In this document: positions 41,514 to 52,280 of the stretch, piece after piece
Position numbering within the stretch: position 1 is the first letter of the stretch
Layout: each line of letters begins with the position of its first letter
From: Ehrlichia muris AS145
Lineage (GTDB): Bacteria > Pseudomonadota > Alphaproteobacteria > Rickettsiales > Anaplasmataceae
NCBI RefSeq assembly: GCF_000508225.1
Contig: NC_023063.1
Span: 620,001-684,000 of the forward strand
Reading direction: 5' to 3'
Length of the DNA: 64,000 nt
The notes under the pieces: model-generated
The model's database searches: none
Told to the model about the DNA's origin: nothing
The model's input: the letters and a program-made list of their open reading frames with translations, nothing else
Program-made: the position numbers and the translations under genes

Positions 41514-43544
41514 TTAAAACTCTAGTTTAGCACCTACTAAAAATATATTACCTGATCCATTCTTTTTAGTTTTCACAACACTTTGCACAATAATGCCCTT
41601 TCCAGTATTGGTTTCTGATTTTCCTGATGCTTGAGCTGTATATTGTCTACCATTATCATAACTAACACTATCAACAATTGAGATCTCTGAAAACTTATAA
41701 TGGTGATAATTTCCAAATAACTTACATTTCATTTTACTTTGTTCTTTTAATAAATTATATTCAAAACCTAAGTTAATATCCTGTAATATATTATCACTCC
41801 TATTACTTTTAAAGTATGCAACACTAATATAAGAAGACTTATATTGATACCCAAAAGCCATATCCCAATAATAAGTACTAGGTCTTTCATACATTGGATA
41901 TAACGTTTCAGTATCGCTTTTATGTGCAATATAATGCTTTATAAAACCGGATTGCCCTAAATAGCCATAAGCAAGAGCAAAATTAACGTTCTTATAACTC
42001 AATATAGAACCAATAGATATTCCCTGTAGATTATGGCTCTCAGCATAAATATCATAGTGATTCTTTGCATTAAAATACAACCTAGGACGAGCATATTCAC
42101 CTACAACAGAAGTACTAGATTTAAGATCATTATTAAAATCATAATTATAAGCTATACTAGCACTTAATATATGTTCATATTTTGCACCAAAAAATACCTC
42201 ATCTTCTGTATTTTTAAGGGATTGAATCACCTGAGATTTATTATCATCTACGCTCTTAGGTGTAATAGAGATTTTACCATCTTGCTTAACTGATAACTGG
42301 CTAATACCTCCTAAATCTGATAACGTAATAGTTAAATCTTTTAATTCAATATCAGATGCAGGAATCTCCATTTCTACAGACTCTCCTTCAATACCAAATT
42401 TAATTGGATCATGCTCCGATACAGATCCTTTTTCATCCTCTCCTGCCTGCCCTAATAAAGTAATCTTCCCTACACATGGTATATACTCCAAAAAGTCTTC
42501 TGTCATATCTTCTGTATTTTCGCCTTTGTTTTTAAATTTAACCTTAAGCTTTGAAGCTTTTTCTTTATCTTGTTTTAAAGTTAAAGTACCTGTCAAATTA
42601 GCTGTCTTTAATTTTTCAATCAATGTACTCAAATCTACAGTACCAGGTGATGGAGTTACTACGTCAAACTCAGGTATTTTATTAATCACATTAATTATAT
42701 CAGTAGTATATAAGTCAAGCACCCTACCAAAATGCTCAAACTTATACCCTAGAGGAGAATAACTTACTCCAAACCTTAATCCCATAAAATTAGGAGATTG
42801 ATAAGACATTCTAAAAGGCAGATTATTAATAAAATCCTTATCATTATCTACAGTACGTACCATATTATCATTATTCCTAAAGATATTTTCACTATACAAC
42901 CCGGCAGAAAAAAGAAACGGATACATTGAGTATCCTAAAGCGTTTTTTCTTTCAGATAATGCACCTCTTACATGTTGTGTCCAACTACTACTCTCATCTC
43001 CAGCAATTACATTAGAAGAATCTAACTTCATTATAGATTCTACACCTTCCTGATAACCTACTGAAAAATCACCATAAGGAGTAGAAGCAAATATTCTAGA
43101 ACCTCTATTTAAAGCAGCTTTTTTTTCAAAATTTTTTCCTTTAACATTAGGCATAGATACCTGAAAATCTACACCATACTTAACACCAGAATCATTTGAT
43201 TTTATTTCAGCTCCTACACGTAATATAGCATCGTAATTCATACCCCAATCATTCATATCACCAGATATATCAGAAAGACCTCTATATTCATCAGACGAAG
43301 ACCACATATAAGATATAGCTTGCCCGCTTACTAGAGCCCGACCTACTTTCAATGAACGATTATACTCTTTATTTTCTAAACTATTTGTTGTAAAAACATC
43401 CTTTGCATTAATACTATCAACTTGTTTTTTCCCTATATTAATATCGGAGATACTAATATCACTTAGTATATCTACCGAAAATGAAGCATTACCATACAAC
43501 ATAAGAAAAGAAGCTAAAGTAGATGCCACTAAAGTACACTTCAT
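41514..43544 (-). CDS. Porin-like outer membrane protein, paralog 2 with a long insertion
   Basis: A 676-residue paralog with a signal peptide (cleavage likely after NASFS, about residue 23) and a C-terminal LEF. It shares RGSRIFASTPYGDFSVGYQE, GVESIMKLDSSNVIAGD and LPFRMSYQSPNFMGLRFGVSY with paralog 3. Between about residues 290 and 455 it carries an extra, Lys/Asp/Glu-rich, probably beta-rich segment (LTGTLTLKQDKEKASKLKVK; ELKDLTITLSDLGGISQLSV) that is absent from paralog 3 and short in paralog 1. After it the barrel resumes at YEHILSASIAYNYDF. The position fits an enlarged surface loop. Confidence 0.85.
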   Translation of the reverse strand: MKCTLVASTLASFLMLYGNASFSVDILSDISISDINIGKKQVDSINAKDVFTTNSLENKEYNRSLKVGRALVSGQAISYMWSSSDEYRGLSDISGDMNDWGMNYDAILRVGAEIKSNDSGVKYGVDFQVSMPNVKGKNFEKKAALNRGSRIFASTPYGDFSVGYQEGVESIMKLDSSNVIAGDESSSWTQHVRGALSERKNALGYSMYPFLFSAGLYSENIFRNNDNMVRTVDNDKDFINNLPFRMSYQSPNFMGLRFGVSYSPLGYKFEHFGRVLDLYTTDIINVINKIPEFDVVTPSPGTVDLSTLIEKLKTANLTGTLTLKQDKEKASKLKVKFKNKGENTEDMTEDFLEYIPCVGKITLLGQAGEDEKGSVSEHDPIKFGIEGESVEMEIPASDIELKDLTITLSDLGGISQLSVKQDGKISITPKSVDDNKSQVIQSLKNTEDEVFFGAKYEHILSASIAYNYDFNNDLKSSTSVVGEYARPRLYFNAKNHYDIYAESHNLQGISIGSILSYKNVNFALAYGYLGQSGFIKHYIAHKSDTETLYPMYERPSTYYWDMAFGYQYKSSYISVAYFKSNRSDNILQDINLGFEYNLLKEQSKMKCKLFGNYHHYKFSEISIVDSVSYDNGRQYTAQASGKSETNTGKGIIVQSVVKTKKNGSGNIFLVGAKLEF

Positions 43545-43989
43545 AATAAGACCATCTAATACTAACTTAAGCTTGGATGTTAATCCACAAATAATAGTAA
43601 GTCAAAGCATTTCATACAACTTTTAGTAAAATTCTATTAAAATTGAAAATAATATTATTAATAACATAATTTATAAATAAAACTAATTAATCAATAAATT
43701 TTATTTAATAATAAATCATCAAATACAGTTAGCAGACAATATAGCATCCATCTAATACAGTCTATAAATAAAGTTTAATTGGAGAATATATTATGTGAAT
43801 ATTCATAACCTAGTATACACTACCAAAACGTTCAGATTTTTTAATAACGTAAAGCTATATCAATAACAAGCAAATATAGAACTTTATTTTATGTATTCAA
43901 GGAACATGTTATTATATTTTATCACTAATTAAAGTATAAAATTAAAAAAATTATGGCTTTCATAGAATAATATATTTTAAGATGAAAAT
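43545..43989. other. Spacer between porin-like paralogs 2 and 3
   Basis: About 445 AT-rich bases without a gene; nothing further identified. It does not look like a copy of the spacer at 41095-41513. Confidence 0.5.
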
Positions 43990-45438
43990 TTAAAATTCCA
44001 ACTTTGTACCTATCAGCAATACACTACCTTTACCGTTTCTAGTATTCCCATAATCATGCTCAAATTGGTTGAAAGTATAATAATGATAATTAACAAACAA
44101 GCTATTTTTAAACCTATTATATCTTAAAATGTTATATTCAATTCCCACGCTTATATCGTTTAACTTATTACCACCCCTATTACTCGTAAAGTAAATAAGA
44201 CTCAAGTTTAAAGGCTCATGTTTATAAGCAATACCTATATCCCAATAGTAATCAGTATCTTTCAACAATGCCCAATAGGACCTACAGTGAATATTTGCAG
44301 TACATCTAGCATAAGGAATTCCAGAACCATTTAAATTTCCATAAGATCCTGCAAACTCTATTCTTTTATAGCCAATATTCCACCCAACAGATATTCCTTT
44401 TAATTTATGATGTTTAAAATATACGTTATAGCGTTCCATAGAATCAGAAAAAACATCTTCTCTACCATATTCCCCTATAATGGAAGTACTAAATTTAAAA
44501 TTTTTAAAGTCATAAGTATAAGAAATACCACCACTAACAACATGCACATACCTTGGCCCAATAAGAATTAAATGTGAAGCATAGTCTTTTAAAGGTTTAA
44601 TTACATTACTGGAATTTATCTGTGACATTTCAGATAACTCCCTATCATATCCAAAAGGAGAGTAACTTATTCCGAATCTTAATCCCATAAAATTTTGTGA
44701 TTGGTAAGATAACCTAAATGGCAAATTATTAATAAAAGCTCCAACAATAACACCAGTTACTATGTTATCACTATTACGAAAAAAACTTTCACTATATAAC
44801 CCAGAATAAAAATTTAAACAATATACAAAATAACCTGAGGCACCCTTGATATCATACAGAATATTCCTTAAATGTTTTGCCCATATATTATAATTATCAC
44901 CAGCAATTATACTAAAAGCATTTAATTTTATAATGGATTCTATACCTTCCTGATATCCAACTGAAAAATCACCATAAGGAGTCTTAGCAAATATTTTTGA
45001 TCCCCTATTAAATGCAGCATTATTACCAAAACTTTTTCCTGCAACATGCGGAATATGTATTTGAGAATATACTCCATATATAATTCCATATTTATCTGGT
45101 TTCGAATCAATTCCAAGACTCAACATACCATCATGTTTAGCACCGATATTATCAACATTTCCTCCTATATCTATATTAAAACGCTTATTCCGTATAACTA
45201 TTTCTGAATTCTTACTACTACCACCTGAATACCAACCATAAGAAACCATATTGCCAGCAAATTTAATACGCCCACCCTTTGCTTCCACCTTATTATTAAT
45301 TCCTGAAAATGAATTTTCAGCATTACTTATATTATGATTACCTACAAAAATACTATCTAATACTTCATCAGAAAAAGCATTATGAGAACACATTATTAAT
45401 AGAAAGGTTAAAGCAGAAATTAGAAAAAGATTTTTCAC
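43990..45438 (-). CDS. Porin-like outer membrane protein, paralog 3
   Basis: A 482-residue paralog with a signal peptide (MKNLFLISALTFLLIMCSHN, cleaved near AFS) and a C-terminal KLEF. It has RGSKIFAKTPYGDFSVGYQE, GIESIIKLNAFSIIAGD and LPFRLSYQSQNFMGLRFGIS. The loop that is long in paralog 2 is only about 20 residues here (SSNVIKPLKDYASHL). It is the first of the three genes in the direction of transcription. About 440 bases separate it from petC. Confidence 0.85.
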   Translation of the reverse strand: MKNLFLISALTFLLIMCSHNAFSDEVLDSIFVGNHNISNAENSFSGINNKVEAKGGRIKFAGNMVSYGWYSGGSSKNSEIVIRNKRFNIDIGGNVDNIGAKHDGMLSLGIDSKPDKYGIIYGVYSQIHIPHVAGKSFGNNAAFNRGSKIFAKTPYGDFSVGYQEGIESIIKLNAFSIIAGDNYNIWAKHLRNILYDIKGASGYFVYCLNFYSGLYSESFFRNSDNIVTGVIVGAFINNLPFRLSYQSQNFMGLRFGISYSPFGYDRELSEMSQINSSNVIKPLKDYASHLILIGPRYVHVVSGGISYTYDFKNFKFSTSIIGEYGREDVFSDSMERYNVYFKHHKLKGISVGWNIGYKRIEFAGSYGNLNGSGIPYARCTANIHCRSYWALLKDTDYYWDIGIAYKHEPLNLSLIYFTSNRGGNKLNDISVGIEYNILRYNRFKNSLFVNYHYYTFNQFEHDYGNTRNGKGSVLLIGTKLEF

Positions 45439-45878
45439 AAATACACCAATTAGTTACACACTACACTAATTATATTACCATTAAAACAATAATAATATTA
45501 TGTTATATCATATATATCTATTAAACAGTATTATCAACAGTAAAATTGTATTGATTATCCTAAAAAATAAAAATATATGACATATTTATGTTTAAACATA
45601 AATATGTTTTATATAATGCAACTCTAATGTAAAGGAATTTATAAATTTTATAAAATTTTAATATACTAAGAAATTAGTGTAATATGATTTATACAATACC
45701 AGAACCTTATCTTAAGGATATGCTTCAATGTCTCTACATTAAAAATAAAATACAAATTAAAATGAAATTACTCTATTTATAACACCAAACTTAACATATA
45801 TTTAAAAATAAACATGCCAACTCATAATGTTAGATTCTAAAAAAAAGACTGGATTATAAGAAAACGTTATAAGCACAA
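45439..45878. other. Spacer between petC and porin-like paralog 3
   Basis: About 440 AT-rich bases with no gene. It includes the upstream region of paralog 3 and the end of the petABC transcript. A palindromic ttatgtttaaacataaa lies at about 45587-45603 and could be a regulatory or termination site. Confidence 0.45.
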
Positions 45879-46637
45879 TTACTTTTTATAAAGACCTTCC
45901 CACAATCTCTTATTTATAAATATCACAAAAACTGTAAGTATTAATAAAAAGCTAATAACTTTAATACCTAGTTTTTTACGCATTTCCATTTCAGGCTCAG
46001 CCGCCCATTGTAGAAAATTCACAACATCATACGCCATATTTTCCACTTTAGAATCTGTACCATCTGTATATTGAACTAAATTATCAGAAAGTGGCGGAGC
46101 CATGGCTATTTTCCCAGTACTAAAATAAGGATTTGTATATAATCCACCTTCATCAGACTCATGGCTTTCGTAACCAGTTAATAAAGAATATACATAATTG
46201 GCACCATTATGCCTTGCTTTAATTATTAAAGACAAATCAGGTGGAAATGCCCCTCTATTAGCAGCCACAGCAGCCTCCTTGTTAGGAAAAGGAGATACAA
46301 AATAATCTGATTGAATTCCTGGACGTTCAAACATCTCACCAACATCATTTGGACCATCCATAACCCGATACGATGCAGCGATAGTTTTTACCTCGCCTTC
46401 AGAAAATCCTACATCACGTAAATTACGAAATGCTATTCTCTTCATAGAATGACAAGATGAACACACCTCTCTATATACCTGATAACCACGCTGTACAGAT
46501 TGCTTATCAAATGAACCTAATATACCATCAAATTTCCAATTAATCTTCTTAGGAGACAGATGTTTAAACTCTTCTGCTACAGATATGAATGGCACGTAAA
46601 TAAAACAAACTATAAGAAGAAACCGCATTAACATCAT
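45879..46637 (-). CDS. petC: Cytochrome c1 of the bc1 complex
   Basis: Cytochrome c1 passes electrons from the Rieske protein to cytochrome c in complex III. The 252-residue product has a signal peptide, the heme attachment motif CSSCH at residues 59-63, RGAFPPDLSLI, the likely axial methionine in KIAMAPPLSD, and a C-terminal membrane anchor (about 222-245). The start overlaps the petB stop by one base (TAATG). It is the last gene of petA-petB-petC. Confidence 0.96.
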   Translation of the reverse strand: MMLMRFLLIVCFIYVPFISVAEEFKHLSPKKINWKFDGILGSFDKQSVQRGYQVYREVCSSCHSMKRIAFRNLRDVGFSEGEVKTIAASYRVMDGPNDVGEMFERPGIQSDYFVSPFPNKEAAVAANRGAFPPDLSLIIKARHNGANYVYSLLTGYESHESDEGGLYTNPYFSTGKIAMAPPLSDNLVQYTDGTDSKVENMAYDVVNFLQWAAEPEMEMRKKLGIKVISFLLILTVFVIFINKRLWEGLYKK

Positions 46638-47863
46638 TATTTCATCTCCGGTACTGTATCGCTTATTGTTTTTGGAATTACAGTTGGTTTTTCATATTTA
46701 GACAATATAGGCAATACGATTAAAAAATATGAAAAATAATATAATGTAGATAATCTACTAAGTGTTACAAATGGTTCTCTAACTTCTTGTCCACCAAGCC
46801 AAGTTAAAAAACAAAAATTTATTATAAACACAAAATAAAAAATTCTAAAAATTGGACGGTAACTACCACTTTTAACTTTACATCTATCTAACACAGGTAA
46901 TAAAAACCACACCGCTATAGAACTAATCATAGTAACTACTCCTAATAATTTATTAGGAATAGAACGTAACATAGCATAAAAAGGCAAAAAGTACCACTCA
47001 GGAACTATATGAGCAGGCGTAACCATAGGATCAGCTTCAATATAATTATCTGGATGCCCTAAATAATTCGGAATATAAAATACAAACAAAAATAAAAATA
47101 TAAAAAATATACCAAATGTTATACAGTCTTTAACAATAAAGTAAGGATAAATAGGGATAGTATCTCTATTAGATTTTACTTCTATTCCACTTGGATTACC
47201 TGATCCAAACCTGTGCAATGCTACAACATGTAATGAAGCAAGCATTACTATAATAAAAGGTAATAAATAATGCAATGCAAAAAATCTATTTAATGTAGGA
47301 TTATCAACAGAAAAACCACCCCATAACCATTGTACAATATCCTGACCAACTAAAGGTATAACAGAAAACAAGTTAGTAATTACAGTTGCACCCCAAAAAC
47401 TCATTTGCCCCCACGGTAATACATATCCCATAAACGCAGTCGCCATCATTGCAAAAAAGATAAAAATTCCAACAAACCACACTAACTCTCTAGGACTTTT
47501 ATAAGAACCATAGTATAGACCACGTAATATGTGTATATATACAACTATAAAAAAGAACGAAGCACCTACAGCATGAGTATATCTTATTAACCAACCATAA
47601 TTAACATCTCGCATTATTCTTTCCACGCTATAAAATGCATGTGCAACGTGTGGTGTATAATGCATTGCTAAAAATATCCCTGTTATAATTTGCAATATTA
47701 AAGCAATACCAGCAAGTGAACCAAAATTCCATGCATAATTTAGATTTTTAGGAACCTGATATGAAGCCAACCCTTTTAAAAAAGCACCAACTGGCATCCT
47801 ATATTCTATCCAAGCCAGAATACCTTTTCCTTCGGGATTTTTCATATTATCATGTCCAGACAT
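46637..47863 (-). CDS. petB: Cytochrome b of the bc1 complex
   Basis: Cytochrome b carries hemes bL and bH and the quinone sites of complex III. The 408-residue product has eight helices, the heme-ligand histidines in [13 protein letters not shown] with VYIHILRG and in [18 protein letters not shown], the [18 protein letters not shown] region, and the Qo-site [18 protein letters not shown]. It sits 29 bases after petA and overlaps petC by one base. Confidence 0.97.
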   Translation of the reverse strand: MSGHDNMKNPEGKGILAWIEYRMPVGAFLKGLASYQVPKNLNYAWNFGSLAGIALILQIITGIFLAMHYTPHVAHAFYSVERIMRDVNYGWLIRYTHAVGASFFFIVVYIHILRGLYYGSYKSPRELVWFVGIFIFFAMMATAFMGYVLPWGQMSFWGATVITNLFSVIPLVGQDIVQWLWGGFSVDNPTLNRFFALHYLLPFIIVMLASLHVVALHRFGSGNPSGIEVKSNRDTIPIYPYFIVKDCITFGIFFIFLFLFVFYIPNYLGHPDNYIEADPMVTPAHIVPEWYFLPFYAMLRSIPNKLLGVVTMISSIAVWFLLPVLDRCKVKSGSYRPIFRIFYFVFIINFCFLTWLGGQEVREPFVTLSRLSTLYYFSYFLIVLPILSKYEKPTVIPKTISDTVPEMK

Positions 47864-47892
47864 TAACCAATACCTCTTACCTTAATGTTTAT

Positions 47893-48456
47893 TTATGCAG
47901 CATCAATCCCTTTTGCCCCTATAACAATAACGTCTTTACCAGAAAAATAGTAATCAGGTATAGGAAGATTAAGTGGAGCAGGACCACTAATAATCCTTCC
48001 AGATGTATCATACTTAGAACCATGACAAGGACAATACCACCCTTTTTTTCCGTCATCTACTTCCACAGGAACACACCCTAAATGTGTACAAATACCCACC
48101 ATTACTAACCACTCTTCCCTTCCCTGATGTGTGCGCTCTCGATCAGACTGCGGATCCCGTAAGCTATCTATTTTTACAGCTTTTGCTTCTTCTATCTCTT
48201 GTATAGTACGCCTACGTATAAAAACAGGTTTACCTTGCCATTTTACAACTTTAGTTTTTCCTTCTTTAATATCTGATAAATTTACTTCAACAGTAGACTG
48301 CGCTATCACTTCTGCAGATGGACTTAAAAATTTTATTAAGGAATACACCGATGAAAACAACCCAATACCTACCATAGATAAAGTCGTTAAGCCTAAAAAA
48401 TCCCGTCTTTTAACTTTTGCCTTAAATACAGAGTATTTATTTTCATCGTGACTCAT
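47893..48456 (-). CDS. petA: Rieske iron-sulfur protein of the bc1 complex
   Basis: The Rieske subunit carries the [2Fe-2S] cluster that oxidises quinol. The 187-residue product has a twin-arginine motif at residues 17-18 (KRRDFLGLTT), one membrane helix, and the cluster boxes CTHLGCVPV and YCPCHGSKYD. The N-terminal twin arginine indicates Tat-dependent insertion, for which tatC is present at 1143-1892. First gene of petABC. Confidence 0.97.
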   Translation of the reverse strand: MSHDENKYSVFKAKVKRRDFLGLTTLSMVGIGLFSSVYSLIKFLSPSAEVIAQSTVEVNLSDIKEGKTKVVKWQGKPVFIRRRTIQEIEEAKAVKIDSLRDPQSDRERTHQGREEWLVMVGICTHLGCVPVEVDDGKKGWYCPCHGSKYDTSGRIISGPAPLNLPIPDYYFSGKDVIVIGAKGIDAA

Positions 48457-48956
48457 AACTATCCTTCAATATTATAATGCACAACACCAAATTAACATTA
48501 TAAAAGCAATACCTAGTTGCACAAGTATATTTTATCTATTAACTAGCCATTTTATATAGGAATGCTACACCACTCCTTAATCTTTATATACAACCGTTAC
48601 CAAAAATTTACAAGTATGCAAGAGCTCCCTTCATAAATGATTTAAACAGATATCATTCACATATCACAACAAATTTATATAATACATTATGATAAAAAGT
48701 AAAGTATCAATAACAATTAAATTCCCTCAGCACTAATAATATTTACATAAATTTGATCTTGATTACTACTTAACAATATAATATGTCTTTAGTCTATTTG
48801 CTTAAATAAAACATAAAATCTAACTTTACAAATATTTATATATTTTCATAAAAAGTTAGATTATAAATTTCAAGCACATAGAAATACATTATCCATAGAA
48901 ATTTGCATTATAAATATAAATCTTCTTGCTTATATAATCAAACTTAATAATACAAA
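48457..48956. other. Spacer upstream of petA
   Basis: About 500 AT-rich bases with no gene or clear structure. The petABC promoter should lie in its left part. Confidence 0.5.
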
Positions 48957-49829
48957 TTAAATTCTATCTAAAATATTTAGTATTTTATCTCTATGATCTT
49001 CTAATGCAGAAATATGATTTACATTTTCCCAGTTTCTAACAGTAACCCTATTATACTTTGATATTTCTTTTAACAAAGTATTATACAATTTCTTTTTCAT
49101 CTGCAATTCAGCATTAAAAATATTAATGTTATCACCTTCTTCAATAGATTTATAATTCTCTTTAATATAATAAATAGTTAACAGGTCTATTACAAATGTG
49201 AACAAAAATAATGATACTAAAGTATAATACATAAGCAACTCAACCGATCGAAATTTTTGATTAAGAGAACTATAAAAAGACTGATATAAAAATACCAATA
49301 ATGCTACACCAAAAGTAATGAATTTTGTTATCTTACACAAAAAACTAATATCATAAAATTTTTTATTAGCTGGAAGTAAGTATTCTTGTTTTATATCAAT
49401 ACAAATTTTAGTATCAGAGCATAAATCACTAAAATACCACTCTATTTCCCTTTTTATAATATTAAGTTGTATTTCTAAGTTAGTGATCTCAACCCTTAAA
49501 GAGTGAATTTTCTTACTTTGTTCTTTAAATTTGGAATGACATTTACTTTCTTTTCTCAACACTAAATTAGCAATACAAAACATTATTAAAGCACTAGCTA
49601 ATAACATTGCATATATCTTAATATTAATAAATGTTAATGAATTTTCATTCCTACCATATATTTTAAAAAAAGCGGTAATTCCAATGCTTAATAACAAAAT
49701 TACAGCTATAGAAATGTAATTACTCTTTTTAGTACAACGTCGCATTAATATATTAAGACTAAATATTAGCAATAGAGAACCCATTACTAAACCAGCAGTA
49801 CGTATTATTAAGCCTTTGAAAGATGACAT
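48957..49829 (-). CDS. Unknown membrane protein with central coiled coil
   Basis: An unrecognised 290-residue protein. It has membrane helices at about 9-28, 39-56 and 71-90, a hydrophilic helical region with coiled-coil character at about 95-135 (KEQSKKIHSLRVEITNLEIQ), two more helices at about 170-185 and 198-222, and a second charged helical tail (ELQMKKKLYNTLLKEISKYN). No catalytic motif is visible. It lies upstream of znuB's end on the same strand, but the 84-base gap does not suggest a shared function. Confidence 0.7.
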   Translation of the reverse strand: MSSFKGLIIRTAGLVMGSLLLIFSLNILMRRCTKKSNYISIAVILLLSIGITAFFKIYGRNENSLTFINIKIYAMLLASALIMFCIANLVLRKESKCHSKFKEQSKKIHSLRVEITNLEIQLNIIKREIEWYFSDLCSDTKICIDIKQEYLLPANKKFYDISFLCKITKFITFGVALLVFLYQSFYSSLNQKFRSVELLMYYTLVSLFLFTFVIDLLTIYYIKENYKSIEEGDNINIFNAELQMKKKLYNTLLKEISKYNRVTVRNWENVNHISALEDHRDKILNILDRI

Positions 49830-49913
49830 ACTATACCTAATTATTATATTATGCTAAAATTAGCATAATATCTTTAAAATAACTAGGATAATATTTAAAA
49901 TTATGTATAAATA

Positions 49914-50717
49914 TTAATTTATAAATCTATTTACACAATACATAAATAATAGAAGTACAAACGATACCATGATAATCAGAGGACCAGGAAAAATATCAAA
50001 TCTTTCAGACAACAAAAGTCCTGTTATACCAGAAAATATAGAAATAATTGTAGAAATTATTATCATTTGTAATGGCGTTTTTGATACTAACCTTGCTGTT
50101 GCAGCAGGAATAACTAAAAAAGCAGTAATTAACAATATTCCTACCAATTGAGCTGCAAAAGCAATAAAGACAGACAGTATTACTAAAAATTCTAATTTTA
50201 TAAAACCTACATTTACACCTTCCGATGCAGATAAATCATTACTTATTGATATAATTAACCAATATTTCCACCTATATATAATGAGAATAATAATTACTAA
50301 TGCTACTAAAGCCATTATTATAAGATCCTTACTAGTTAACATTAGTACATCCCCAAACAATGAATGTATAATATTATTACTTGCAGTTGGAAAAAAAGAT
50401 AATAGTATCATTCCCAAAGACATAATTACATTAGTAACAATGTTCAACACCGTATCTATAGAATAAATCCTATTTATGCTATAAGACAACAGCAATGCAA
50501 AAATAATAGAAATACATAAAATTCCACTAGATATACTAATATCTAGTAAAACAGCCAAAGCTACACCTAAAATAGATGAATGAGAAATACTATCACCTAA
50601 ATATGAAAGATTTTTCCATATCATAAATGATCCTAGTGAACCTGTAACCAAGCTCATAATTAGTATAGCAATTATACCATTAATAAAAAAATATTCATTA
50701 ATAATTTCAAAAAACAT
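49914..50717 (-). CDS. znuB: Zinc/metal ABC transporter permease (ZnuB-type)
   Basis: This is the membrane subunit of an ABC-3 family metal importer, most like ZnuB. The 267-residue product has about eight helices with SYLGDSISHSSILGVALAVL at about 36-55, SASEGVNVGFIKLEF, and LLITAFLVIPAATARLVSKT, all typical of the family. ZnuA and ZnuC are not adjacent. Metal specificity (zinc or manganese) is inferred from the family. It lies six bases after the Mth938-like gene, probably in one transcript. Confidence 0.88.
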   Translation of the reverse strand: MFFEIINEYFFINGIIAILIMSLVTGSLGSFMIWKNLSYLGDSISHSSILGVALAVLLDISISSGILCISIIFALLLSYSINRIYSIDTVLNIVTNVIMSLGMILLSFFPTASNNIIHSLFGDVLMLTSKDLIIMALVALVIIILIIYRWKYWLIISISNDLSASEGVNVGFIKLEFLVILSVFIAFAAQLVGILLITAFLVIPAATARLVSKTPLQMIIISTIISIFSGITGLLLSERFDIFPGPLIIMVSFVLLLFMYCVNRFIN

Positions 50718-50723
50718 AAGGAC

Positions 50724-51086
50724 TTATAACGATATTAACGCTGCACAAACATTCCTACCTTCATATAATAAAACATTATATGTACGACAAACTGCTCCTG
50801 TAGACATATGTTCAAGATTAAAACCACGCTTTAAAAAATTGTCTTTTACTTCATTAGGTAAAAATATATGATCTTTACCAGTACCAATTAACACTATATC
50901 TAAAGTTTCATCTAATAATTCAATTATATCTTCCAAGTTAGAAATATTAAGATTTAAATAAGAAATAATTTTATTTGGAAAAATTATGTGAGACCCTAAA
51001 TAGATATTATCATTTATAAAAAACTTACCTTTACCATAGCCAGTAATCACATTTTGATTAGCATAAATAATAGGCGTAACATCCAT
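50724..51086 (-). CDS. Mth938-like domain protein (NDUFAF3/DUF498 family)
   Basis: A 120-residue single-domain protein of the Mth938/DUF498 family. Typical features are VLIGTGKDHIFLPNEVKDNF and RGFNLEHMSTGAVCRTYNVLL, ending with GRNVCAALISL. The mitochondrial relative NDUFAF3 is a complex I assembly factor, so a role in assembling the Nuo complex is possible but inferred. It lies directly upstream of znuB. Confidence 0.85.
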   Translation of the reverse strand: MDVTPIIYANQNVITGYGKGKFFINDNIYLGSHIIFPNKIISYLNLNISNLEDIIELLDETLDIVLIGTGKDHIFLPNEVKDNFLKRGFNLEHMSTGAVCRTYNVLLYEGRNVCAALISL

Positions 51087-51413
51087 AATCTCTCATTTAA
51101 TAATTATACTTATCTACAAATTAATATTTTTAACAAAAAACTACCATATCAATTTTAACATACACCCCGCAATACACAAAAACACGTGTATAGTTATGCT
51201 ATAACATACAGATTTTAATTGTACATGAAATACACACACAATGCTAATCTATTTAAGATAAAATATGCCTCCACAAATATTACATAAATACTGTATAACC
51301 AACCATTAGGTATACCTAAATCACTATATACAAAGCCATAAACCACTGGTATCCTGTAACACCATACCTTAAACTTTTTTAAACAAATAAAAATGCTATT
51401 CTTAATAGTATCA

Positions 51414-52280
51414 TTATTTATTAATGACAAATAGCTTATATCCTATAAGATTAATATTTGCAGCCAATTCTGATTCTTTTCTTTTTATTAATTCAGAAAT
51501 TGTCAATTGATTATCCATTACAAAGATTTGTTCTAATAAAACAACATCTTGATAAAACTTAGCTATTCTACCATCTATTATTTTTTCTGCCACTGATATT
51601 GGTTTATTTAACTGATCAACCTGTTTCTTTACAATCTCACGTTCCTTATCTAAAATATCTTTATCTAAAACATCTATAGACAATGCTTCTGGCCTTGCAG
51701 CAACAATATGCATAGCTATTTGCTTTGCAAGCACATTTAATTTTTCCCTATCACCAGTAGATTCTAAAGCAACTATTGCTCCTATTTTACCAAGACTATC
51801 AATTACAGGATTATGTATATATCCACTAACAACACCACTACCTACAGATAAGTATCCTATCTTATTCAAATGAATATTTTCTCCTATTATTGCAATATTA
51901 CTCATTATTTCATCATGAATACTAGTACCATTAATATATTCATGTTTTAAAAAATCTTCTATATTTTCAACAGAATACTTATTAGCCAAAGAAACAAGAT
52001 TTAATACCAATCTCTGAAACTTTTCATTACGAGCAACAAAATCAGTCTCTGAATTTACTTCCAAAATTGCACCTTGATTTCCATTAACATGAATTGCTAC
52101 TAAACCATCTGACACATCTTTATTAGATTTTTTATAAGCTTTTGCAATACCTTGTTCTCTAAGATAATCTTTTGCTTTTTCTATATCACCAGCACAAGAA
52201 CTTAATGCTTCCTTACAGTCACCAACACCAGCACCTGTCAAATTACGCAATTCTTTTATTGCATTAATATCAATTTTCAT
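51414..52280 (-). CDS. tsf: Elongation factor Ts
   Basis: EF-Ts recycles EF-Tu by exchanging GDP. The 288-residue product has the UBA-like N-terminus with [26 protein letters not shown]-type [34 protein letters not shown] and a coiled core. Length and order are normal. Its start overlaps the rpsB end by 11 bases, in the conserved rpsB-tsf pair. Confidence 0.97.
   Translation of the reverse strand: MKIDINAIKELRNLTGAGVGDCKEALSSCAGDIEKAKDYLREQGIAKAYKKSNKDVSDGLVAIHVNGNQGAILEVNSETDFVARNEKFQRLVLNLVSLANKYSVENIEDFLKHEYINGTSIHDEIMSNIAIIGENIHLNKIGYLSVGSGVVSGYIHNPVIDSLGKIGAIVALESTGDREKLNVLAKQIAMHIVAARPEALSIDVLDKDILDKEREIVKKQVDQLNKPISVAEKIIDGRIAKFYQDVVLLEQIFVMDNQLTISELIKRKESELAANINLIGYKLFVINK

Noticed and set aside
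47761..48451. Open frames on the plus strand opposite petA and petB
   Set aside because: They overlap well-supported complex III genes completely and have no homology.
51215..51430. 71-codon ORF downstream of tsf on the same strand
   Set aside because: It would begin with TTG inside tsf, has no ribosome site and no recognisable relatives. A pyrH gene often found after tsf is not there.
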